Shown here piece after piece: positions 23,642 to 34,000 of a DNA stretch of 64,000 nucleotides. Numbering within the stretch: position 1 is the stretch's first letter; the number at the start of each line of letters is the position of its first letter. The stretch lies in NCBI RefSeq assembly GCF_037975245.1, contig NC_092566.1, forward strand, positions 13,491,001 to 13,555,000, in the 5' to 3' direction. The notes under the pieces are model-generated. The model was given only the letters and a program-made list of their open reading frames with translations, ran no database searches and was not told where the DNA came from. Source of the stretch: Apostichopus japonicus. Taxonomy: Eukaryota > Echinodermata > Holothuroidea > Aspidochirotida > Stichopodidae. The translations under genes and the position numbers were made by a program.

Positions 23642-25230
23642 ATTTGTTGTTGTTAGCGTTGGAAGAACTTGGGAGTTGGATGATGGTGCGGGGGCGGTGG
23701 AGGATGGTGGAGCATGCATGATCGAGAGGGAAATGGGCGGAAGAGGGGTTGAGGGGATCGTGGAAGAGGATCGATTAGATTAGGATGGACTGGAGCAGGA
23801 CGGTGGATCGATGGGAGGTGCACATGAAGTTTGATCGGGTTCATCCAGTTCCGCTCCACACCTACCCAGTCGGGTACCTCACTGTCAACTCAGCCTCAAA
23901 CATGTCGGATACTCTACAAGTTTTGATATATTGATTGATTGATTCCCTGAGTCAGTATCCAACCTATCTGAATTGTCCACACACAGATATTTCATTTCAA
24001 CAAATAATTAGCCGTCTTCGTATACCAGTCCTTGAGCAATTTCTATCACAATCCAACTCAAGAACCTCCACTGCTACAATTTTTGTGTTTGTATTTGTTG
24101 TGTAATTCGGCGGAAAGAAGCTTGGAAAGACTTTTTGTACATCATTCCTCGAATCGTGGCTCGACTTTTCACCCGCTAAAAGCTTCAGTAGGCTTCCGCA
24201 CATTGTTTTCCCGTTGGTTTCTGTGTTAGCCCTGTGTCTGTCTTCCACACCTTCGCTGCAGCCTTTATATTCGAGTGCTATTACACGGTATGGCCCTACA
24301 CCGTATTCATAACCTCCATAGGCTTTCATATGGTAAGTAGATGCAACAACAGGCATTCATTACTTCACCAAATATACAACCGAGTGTCTGCATACATGCA
24401 TAAGGCTGTGCTGTTATGTTGTTGCTCCCTAAACCTTGCAAAGCCGTCTCAAATTGCATTGACCTTTGTGCATAATTTCGGGGTTCTGCTGGCTGGGTGA
24501 TTCTAATCCTACCGAGGGGTGCTGTGCTAATGATTACGCGAACAGATGAAAAGAACAGTCCTATGGTTACAAACTGCACACAAAGACCAATTACTCCTTG
24601 TAAAGAAATATTGCAAACATACAAAAAAAAAGTATGGTAAGATTAAAATGCGTTCTTGATGTCTTTCAAATCATCCTTGTTAAGCCATAGCTTTTGTTGT
24701 CCCCTTTGAAAGTAACCGCCCTTCACTTGTATGCAAATTATTCATGTCTATTTAACTAGCTGGTTTTGAATGCATGCGAAAGCAGTATTTGCATGATAAT
24801 AATGTACAATTGGGTGTCTTCAGTGTAAAGCGAGGTAGAGTGATCGTGTCGTCTAGCCACAAGTTGTCAGTTAAAGCTTTTGAAACTTATCTCGACAGTA
24901 ATGCATATTTCATTAACTTTCACCATCATTCTTTGGGAAAAGTTTTGACACGATTGGTATCAACTTGTGTCGTCTGCAAACGATGTTATGAACTTCTATC
25001 TGACTTTGTAGAATTAAGATCTAACCAAAACACTATACAGAGGAGTGTCAACTTGCTTTGCAACACGGGGTGGTGGTGACTGATGCGGATCGGAGTGTTC
25101 AGTTACTTTATTGAGATGCAGGAAACCTAATCACTCGGAGTAAAGTCAATCGATGGACCAGCGAGAATCATCGTTGAATAGACTACGGTAAGTTACGTAC
25201 ATGTACCATCTACCGCACATAGACATTGAG

Positions 25231-25246
25231 ATTTGCATATGCAAAT
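25231..25246. promoter_or_regulatory. Perfect 16-bp palindrome of two octamer (POU) motifs
   Basis: ATTTGCATATGCAAAT is fully self-complementary and contains the octamer ATTTGCAT on each strand, overlapping by the central AT. The core TGCATATGCA resembles the POU-dimer (MORE-type) element. It lies 2.7 kb upstream of the start codon at 27900. Binding is inference. Confidence 0.4.
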
Positions 25247-26472
25247 TAGTGCACTAATGCTCACAGTACATACATACCTACCTATCGTGTGCAGTGTATA
25301 TAGACAGTCTAGTTCAACCTAGATATGACGGTGTGGTAGTGTCTACTGTTTAGACCGTGCCTGGTGTCAGGATGACTGTAGACTAGAAGCTAATTCCCCA
25401 ACGTAACCTCGTTGATAGCAGTGGTATATTGTAAAATATGTTTATGGATAATGCAATCCTTAAACATGTGATGGTATTTCTAATTAGATTTGCAACCGTC
25501 GCAAAAGCTAGTCAAGGTCAACTGGTAAAATCTTTGCCTACACTCAAGCTTGGGTTAGTGTAGGGTGTACATTTAGGTTGCATTTAGCCTTGATCAGCAA
25601 CAGATATTGAATAACTTCCAAGGTTACAACAAGGTTCAACCAATAATAGAAACTATTCTAAACAATCCTATCGTAGTAGACACAAGCCTATGTATTTCAA
25701 ATAAATCTACGGGTAACAATCTTTCATTGAGAAATAAGTGCACCATCTCCCCAAGGTTTGAAGAAATGCGGGGTTTTGAAATGAGCTGCATACCACAGTG
25801 GCATACTGTATGTACAGCCGTATACACCAGTTTAGTACAGTGGAAAAAATTTTACCACCATTTTTCTAGGCAAAAGGACATTATTTAGTATGATTTAGAC
25901 TAAAATGATTCACTAGTCAATTTCTATCAAATCATATTTTGCTCTCCAATTTTAGTTTGCGTATGGTAAAAACTGATATTTTAAGAGTCAAGAGCCCTTT
26001 AGAGAACCAGGTTCTGGATCAACGTCAAACCAAAGGTCATATGCAGACCGTGTGTAAATGCATCGCCCTTTACAAATTAATTGGCTATAATGACAGTATT
26101 GGCTAAGCTCACATTTAGACTAGTGCTGGAGTTGTGTTCCATGTACAGTAGTGACAAGGGCATGTATTTGGAGATCTGGGGTTAAGTAATCCCCATTGTA
26201 CAGTACGTGTTCACACTACAAACTTACTTGATCCCCCTTGCTGGGTCAGGATAGCTATACCTAACAAGGAGATCACAATTGCAGCCTATCAGATGATCAA
26301 CCTATTCAAGTTATAAGTGGCAACCAAAACACATCACTTGCTATGTCACTTTAAGGCTTATTTTTGGTAGTTCCAGGTATAGGTTGGTAACGGTAAGCCA
26401 GGCCTTACACTAGTAATGTTAAACCGAGCGTAAACATGAAAGTCTTCATAAATAGTGTGAAGCGTATTCTAG

Positions 26473-27246
26473 TTTGTTATTGTTATTATGACGTCACACA
26501 TGGCTCACGCTTTGCTGGTTTGCTCTGTGGTGTGGCGGGCTATGAATCATGTGCTATTAGGAGCTTATACAGATGTTTTGTTTTAAATGATTCGGTTTGT
26601 GGGGTTGGAAGACAGCCAAACTGGTTCAAATTGGTTGAGTGCCCATTTGCATGTGCTCATCTGCATATCAGGAATTGGCACTCATGCAACCAATCAAGAG
26701 TTGGGTAAGGGGTTAATTAAGTCTTCAAAAGCATATATTTGATTATATATAAGTTCCATTTTATTAACTCTTGGTGTATATAAACCCATCGATGAATACA
26801 ACTACTGTATATATAACTTTGGATTGTTAAAATACACGAGCATAAATGCTGATTATATAACGGAGCTCTAAGTTATACGTCTGTAGGCTTAAACTCCCCA
26901 ATACGTCTTTGGGAAACAAAGTTTAACCCCAGATTCTACAATAACAACTTACGACGCCTAGCAAAGGGCAAACGCTCTGCCCTTGGACCTGATTGGTCCA
27001 AACTTATAGCTGACCTCTCACCCAACTCTTGATTGGTGGGTGCCAACCCGATATACAGATGAGCACATGCAAATGAGCGCTCAACCAGTTTGAACCTGGT
27101 TTGGCTGTCTTCCAGCCCCACAACCCGAATCATTCAAAATAAAACATCTGTACACGCTTCTAATAGCGTGTGATACATAGCCCGCCACACCACTGAGCAA
27201 ACCACCAAAACGCGAGCCATGTGTGTGACGTTATAATATAACAACA
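26473..27246. repeat. Large inverted repeat, about 235-bp arms, about 300-bp spacer
   Basis: The left arm 26473-26711 and the reverse complement of 27014-27246 align over their whole length (by eye about 80% identity). Shared blocks include GTGGTGTGGCGGGCTATG, ACAGATGTTTT, AATGATTCGG, GGAAGACAGCCAAAC, CATTTGCATGTGCTCATCTG and CAATCAAGAGTTGGGT. Each arm carries an octamer (26645-26652 and 27067-27074) and a CCAAT box; the left arm also has a perfect CRE, TGACGTCA (26489-26496). It could be a foldback or MITE-type element, or an inverted segmental duplication of a regulatory block. The spacer is AT-rich with TATA-like stretches. Confidence 0.85.
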
Positions 27247-27811
27247 AGTAAACAATATATCAACATATACATCAGTGACCTAAACTAACACCAAGTGTAA
27301 CAAAATTTTGAAAACTAAGCCAAAGTAATCTATGCAATACAAGCTTTCTCCTAACTGTTCTTAGAGCAACCAATCCATACCTGGTGGTACGTACCCTTGT
27401 GTTAGCAGCTCAATCAAATCTAGATACTTAATTTATCCACGTTTTGGCAACAAGTAGAGAATTACACTTTTTAATTCTGAGCTGTAAAGATAAACTGCTA
27501 ACAGGTAGCTTTCCTATTGCCCCCAAATATGCATGCTAAAGAGTCAATAAGCATGTTCTGCAATGGCTCTCTCAGCATAAAGTTACATTTTATTACCTGC
27601 TTTTAGGTGGCATTTGAATGCTCCATTTGAATGGGTCTAGCTGAATTTGCAAGCCAAGTTTATAGAATATAAGCATGCTGTAGATACTACTGTAGTTGTG
27701 GGATGATATGGGGTAAACAAGTTTCATGGACATGTAATTTGGAGCAATAAATAATAAACCAAGGTTTTTTGTCATGATTTAATTAGACTCACTCTCTGTC
27801 TACACCTGTAG

Positions 27812-27899
27812 GTACATCACCATTATGAAGTTTGTCATGTAATGTAGGGAAATATACCTTGGAGATGATCATAGCGCTACTTGATGACTGGATCATAAA
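27812..27899 (+). other. 5' UTR portion of the Crypton-derived gene's start exon
   Basis: A good 3' splice site (CTCTGTCTACACCTGTAG, ending 27811) precedes this stretch, with an alternative AG at 27846-27847. An in-frame TGA at 27885-27887 sits just upstream of the ATG at 27900, so translation cannot begin further up in this exon. The upstream untranslated exon is not identified; a donor-like TACG/GTAAGT at 25187/25188 is one weak candidate. Confidence 0.45.
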
Positions 27900-28043
27900 A
27901 TGGCATCTCCTGAAGCAGAAGATGTGACATCAATGAAGGAGGAACCCACAGATCTTTCTTCATCTACCAATCCCAGCTCATCACGGGAGACCTCCGAGAT
28001 TGTTGATACACCCTCTCTTCCACTAGAGGATGGTCCACAGCAG
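27900..28043 (+). CDS. Crypton-derived gene coding exon 1: acidic N-terminus with PTDLS
   Basis: 48 codons, start MASPEAEDV, donor GTGTCT after CAG (phase 0). Contains MKEEPTDLSSS: PTDLS fits the PxDLS CtBP-binding motif and MKEE resembles a SUMO site. Serine- and glutamate-rich, presumably disordered. Confidence 0.75.
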
Positions 28044-31000
28044 GTGTCTATAGAAATATTATTTTGTTGATTCCATGCATGCTAAATAATTGCAGTCGTA
28101 TTTCTGTGTATATCATAAAATAATTGATCGGGTATTGCATCGCAAAATGCCATACAAACTGTGGGAAGATTTTTTTTACACAGAAACCCATGGTGTTTGT
28201 ATACGACAAAATTCATTACATTACATTCTCTAGTACGTAGCCAAAAGGTGCTATTTTAGTTCATGAAAACATGAAAACATTAAATTGTGGATGACATCGA
28301 ACACCATTTGTCTTTGACAAATTTGTTATGTATTGTATCATGTCATTTGTTGGCATCATAAAAAAATGTTTTTTTTATCAAATCTTGTGTCACATCAGAG
28401 GAGCTCAGAGAATGCACTACCCTGTGCTGTATAGTAAAGGCTTCATATTGACGCACCTTCCTAATTGATGCACCTTCAAATATTGATTCAGCAAGCAACC
28501 TAAACTGTTTGCAGTCAAGCAGAGTTATATTGATGAGTTTTAATCCATGTCAGGTACAGTATATGCTGATAAAATTGTGGTTGTTTTAACTTTTAACTTC
28601 TAACACCCTCCCCAGTTTTGCACATTTTTATGGCATTTGGAAATGTTACTCCAGGCTTAAAATAACCAAAATTACCTCAATATAATACCACTTCTCTCTG
28701 GGACCTGACCTGTCTGAGCTTAGGGGCTCAGAGCATAGCAAACAGCATTCAGAGTCAGTTGATGTATACTTACACAAAATGGTACAGTTAGCATATGGAG
28801 GAATGTGTCAATTTAGGGGTATTAAAGAACTTGACACGGCAGACATTTTGTGGTCAAATTCTGCTCAATTGTATGTTGTGTAGGCACAGAACAATAAGTA
28901 TTTTGAGATCCTTACATTTCTGAGAAACTACACAAATGAAAAACGCATACATTGTTAATCAAATCCTTCAGTGCGTCAATTAAGTAGGCCAGTGAATGCA
29001 CTCTTCTTTCATTGTTGAGCCTGTCATGTCTTAAAAACAGACACTCCCAAAATTAAAGTGGTGTAGCAAAATACCAGTTTGATTGTTAGCTGTGGTATTA
29101 AACTGTGGAGTTTGTACTCGTATGATCCATTAACTGTTACTAGGTGTATTGGCAGTTTTGTATACAGTACTGTACATGTGGGTATCAACTGATGTGAAAT
29201 CTGTTTTGGTGTTAATCTGTTAATCTCTGATGCAATTAACAGTAAATTATGAAAGACATTTTGAAGCAATTTTTGTTTCTATTTAAAGATCAATCTGTTG
29301 AACTAGGCTGAGAGGCTGCCATAATGATTTAAAGATACATATTGTTCTGGTCACAACATATCCCAACTGTTAAAGGATTGCTTAATGCACAGAACTAAAT
29401 TTAATTTGTATTGAAAACACAGTATTTTCAGTCCAGGTTGAAGCTATTAAACATTTAAAGTTTTCAGAAATGACCCTTTAAACAGTGGAGCTCCATCAAT
29501 TTAAGTGACAAGACTATATAGTCTATATACTTAGACCAATTAGGTCAGTTCCTCAGAGGCAATACAAAACTCGATCAATGGGAAGACCTAAGTACTCTTA
29601 TGGCCTCAAAAGACATGTTTACAAGGTTGTAAATATTTCAAGCACAAATAGTGTGGTACAGTGCAGTAAGGGTGATATTTTGTTCATGTACAAAGTTAAA
29701 AGAACATGCTTTGGTTAAGTTATTAGAATTTGTCAAACAATGGATTCACATTTACATTGAGTCTTGCCCTGAGTCACTGATATCATCATCACCAATTTAT
29801 CCTTAAAGGACCATTAGAGATTTAGCATATTTTAATGATATCTCGAAAACCTCCATATCTGTAGAAACATAGTTCTTTTCTTCATAGTTCATAGTTTTTT
29901 TTGGACTATGACACATTAAGAATAATATTCTGCCTAACATCATCCTTTAAAGGATAAGACCAAAAACCTAAACATGTATCTGTCGGTGAAGTACACCAAC
30001 ATGGCACCAGGAATGATGAAATTCGAGAAAAGCAATGCCAATTAAATTTTTGTAACACAATTTCTTTGTACAAGCTGGTGAATCCTATATGGTTTACTAA
30101 TAATGAATAATCAGCATGTGATTGTATAACCACAAATATTTCTCTAGTTAGAATGAAGGTCAATGGAGTGTATGTGAAAGCATACAGTGAATAGTAAATA
30201 ACATGCATATGAAATCTAAACGTAATTGTAGTTGCAAACATCTACTTTCAAGTTTAGTTGTAAACATTTACATTCAGTAGTAGCCCTCTCTCATCATGCC
30301 ATATCACTGTACATATCAGCTCTGTAAGATATAGCATTGCTAATTTCAGCTAACCAAGAGGTCAAAGATTATCTGCAAAATACCACCTCAAAGGTGAATT
30401 CCTTCTGACCATTAAATACAGGCATTAAGCTGAAGTCAGTTTAGTAATTTTTACCACTTGAGTTCATGCTAAGATTTTTAGTAATGGATGGTCAGTTAAA
30501 CTTGCTGAAACCCTTATGTAATCAGTTGTGGAAAGTTCATTTGTATGTTAGTCCGAGGGAGAGAGAAATGTTAACAGTTATAAATTTGCCTTTTGCGTTA
30601 CACAGGAGTCCACAAGATCTGATGATTGCTCCATGGAGACATCATACACTGTATCACTCAACGCAGTGCTGATGAACAAGGAAAGAGAACGTGCGAAAAA
30701 GAAAACAATTCGAGACAAAACGTTCATGAGCCTTCCGGGTCTTCTGATATTCCGTGAGTTCTGCCTCGAGATGAACGTCTCTATGGATGTGAAGAAGATG
30801 CACGTCAACCAAATGGTGGCCAACCTGCAGAAGTTTTTCTTCTACGTTAGGGTGAAGCCCGGCGCAGTGCTCCAGCAGCTCTTTGAGCAGATCAGCATAG
30901 TGATCGAAGCCATGAGGGGTATCAATATCAGGAAGGATGTCAGGTTTAAGAAAGTGGTCCGAGTATGTCGAGGAAGGATCAACAGCTTCGATCACATTCG

Positions 31001-34000
31001 CTGTCATTCCCCTCAGATCACGGAACAGCTTTCGATGTTCTGCCTGAGGAAGTTGATATTCAGCACGGACGTTCGTCCCAACCATCCCACCGGTCTGTTC
31101 AATCTAACGCTCTTCTACATGGTCATTTACATGTGCAAGGGCACGACTCACTGGACAGAACTGAAAGCGCTGTTGGTCTCGATGAGGAAGTCTTCTTTCG
31201 TTTGTAAGAAGGATATCAGCAAAGGAGTAAAGTTTATCACCATACGGAACGAACCTCAGTGCACTGCTGGAAGACTTTACGAAATTCCTGGTACGTTTTG
31301 TTTTACATTTTGATAACCTCCATCTTGTTGATGTAAGTTATAATTTTGAGCAATGATGGGTTCTCTCTGTTCTGCTAACTTCCTGTCCCTCCTGTTTTCG
31401 TTCTGTCCCTGCATTTCAAGCCCTCTACCAAGGAAGAATTTTGTGAGGAGTGTAAGTTTGTAAATTTTTGGTTGAAGAGGTCACAGCTGAGAAATGTAGG
31501 TGATATGAGTTTGTCAATGCATCAGAGTTGATCAGGATTAATTTTTTTATTCCTTTCCTGAGGCGAACATAATCTTTGTCGTCATTTAGTTGTGTGTATA
31601 TGTGTGTGTGCATATCTAAAAATTCTCATGAATATAACACATTGCAAGGGATCAATAAACTTGTTTGCTTTCTGGCTGTCCCATCTTTTTATCTTATATT
31701 TGCTTGTTTTTGCAGTATCCTTTTATCTTCTTAGGCAATATATTTTTACAAACAAACATATTACTAACTTTGTAGACAGTTTAATCAGGCTTTATGAGTC
31801 GATAGCTAATTTGAGTTGCAGTTTGAACTTCAGAGACATTTTATTTTACTTGCTACATTCTGTGCACAGCAGACTGTTCATTCATTTTATAGGGTTTTCA
31901 TTTTAGATTACTACCCTGTAAACTAGGAGGGGGGGGGGGGTTCTTGAGAGGATGATGCATGATGTGAATTTTTTGGAGTTGGATGAATTTGGACACAGAT
32001 ATAATAGATCAGTACTGTCCTTCATTTTGAGGTTTTTACTAAATGCTGTGAATTTCTCTATTAAAATCACTATTCTGTCCAATTGTGCTGTACTGTACCA
32101 AATTGCATGATTTTTCACATTATATTTTCATCATCAGGTCACCCCATCTGTCCTTTCAAAATCTTCCGCCTGTTCATGTCCAAGCTGTCGATATCGTCTA
32201 ACTATCTTTGGCAACGTCCCAAGCCTCATTCCAAGATGAGCGAGTGCTGGTTTCATCCTGACGCTTCCAATACTATCAACAATGACTGGCTACTGGACCT
32301 CACAGAGAAGGCCTCGATGACAGTTAGCTACACCAACATGTCCCTCGTTCTCACCCCAAGGTCCGTCATGGATTCCACTCTGTCGGATCCAATCTTCACC
32401 AAAACATACTCCAATGAGGTACTTCCGTCAATGTTGTCTTTTCATATATCAGAGTTGTTGCTGGCCAAATTTTATTATGAATACAGTGCAGGACTAAGAG
32501 ATGATAATAGCATTTCCATACACCAGGGTATAATTTAGTGTTCAAATTTTGTGTACATAGCAGCTTTGAATGCTCTCTTTAGATTTGTCTCTCATAAGAT
32601 ACGATGGTTCTTGTCTATTAAACTTCTAAACATCTTCGAAATTTGTACAGCAATTGAACATTATGCATAGCATTCTGCGATGCGGCACCAGATAGAGACT
32701 GTGCATATGTCAGTATATACTTGATACTGTCCTCAAATATGCCAGATAGTCATATAATTATGGCCACTAATCCTCAAACTTGAAAGAATAGTTTTCTGCC
32801 ACTTCAAACCATCTTTCCTAATTGAGACATTTAAGTCTCCAACTGAGCACTCTGTAATGTTTGTGAATAATTTTGAGAGTTTGCCAAGGAAATGTGTTTG
32901 ATTATATTTAATAGCAAAGGTTTTGGTTTCGATACTGATGACGTAAAATGGAAGAGAACTCCAAATACTCCATCAAACTGTAGCCTACCATCTTGACATA
33001 ATTCTGCGGTACAATTTATGTGAATTCTTTTTTCTGTATCTTCATATATAACAGTAGTTTCTTAGTTGAGTGAACCATCTTGTTTATGAGTCTTATAAGT
33101 AGTAAACACAGTTCAAATTTGGAAGCATTATTTGTTTCAGTAGCATATGGAAATGTTCAGAACTCAGCTTTAAGACTTATCTTTGAAGCCCTAGAACTAG
33201 TCTAGCAATTAGCTGCCTATTACAAAGCCACAATTACATTCATGCAAGTACTTCTCAATTTAAAAAATAAATAAAATGACAGATGCTTTTGACACACTTA
33301 AAAGCAAGTTTTATTCAACAGCAAAGTTTGCTTGAAGTGAAAAGACACCCTTGCATATTGGTTAAGTTTGTTCCATAGCCCACGTTAGAAGTTTGTAGAA
33401 AATTTCAGCAAAATCATTTTGCAGGATGTAATAGATCATTGGATCATAAATTGATGTAAATATATATTAACAGGATTAAATGGTGGTGATGCGAGTATTT
33501 AGCACAAAGCAATAAATTAAAGTGATGATTAGATTTTGTGATATTTAATCACTTAGTCAGGGTAGCTTTCTATTGTTGTGTTGGGCAATTGTATGAAGCT
33601 GAACATTAATGCTATGTTGTTGTACTCCCAGTTTTAAGCTAGTAGGAATTTCAAGAGATGATACATACAGTTACTTACATTCTTCTTTGGTATCAACAAC
33701 ATTTTTGTCATAACTTTGTTTGTTACACAGGTTAAAGAAATTCCTAACCCACCGAAGTTTGATTCGTCAAATCTAGACAGTGCCCTTCCAGGCGGTAATG
33801 ATAAATTGGAGATCAAACTTTTGAACTCAAGTGAAGCCCAAGTGGAGATTCGACTGACAGACATTCTGTGGAAGGAGCTGTTTCCGGAATGGGACCGAAC
33901 CCGCCTAGTGTCTGGTTATCAAAATCACGTCGACTTCATGAAGCATCTACTTGAAGTCCACAAAACATGCAAGGATGAGTCGTGCTGTAACCCTGAGACC

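Larger units (their letters stand above)
14911..27811. other. Intergenic interval between CaMKII and the Crypton-derived gene; repeat-rich
   Basis: No convincing protein gene was found. The longest open frames (119 codons on the minus strand at 23997-24356; 118 on the plus strand at 21121-21477) have no family signature and overlap repeats or other frames. The interval holds several tandem arrays, a U2-derived fragment, hAT-like elements, a large inverted repeat and scattered octamer or palindromic motifs, itemised separately. The promoter and any untranslated first exon of the downstream gene should lie in its last few kilobases. Confidence 0.6.

Noticed and set aside
23997-24356. 119-codon minus-strand open frame in a GC-richer patch
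   Set aside because: No recognisable domain, overlapped by plus-strand frames, no splice sites or poly(A) signal that fit a gene.
24774-25079. 101-codon plus-strand open frame
   Set aside because: No family similarity recognised; an isolated frame in repeat-rich DNA. It could be part of an unknown exon but nothing supports it.
25080-25187. Untranslated first exon of the Crypton-derived gene ending at TACG/GTAAGT
   Set aside because: Only a donor-like sequence supports it; no promoter element or transcript evidence, so it is mentioned but not called.
26436-27133. Two open frames with a shared FKLVE..FACAHL peptide
   Set aside because: They are the two arms of the inverted repeat read in opposite directions, so the similarity is DNA-level. 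There are no splice or start signals.
30654-31085. 143-codon minus-strand open frame
   Set aside because: Exact shadow of the Crypton-derived exon 2, whose plus-strand frame has splice support and family motifs.
33716-33730. ATG at 33716 as the start of the long 888-codon frame
   Set aside because: These 15 bases are the intron's polypyrimidine/acceptor end (TTTGTTACACAG). The frame continues from the upstream exons at 33731.
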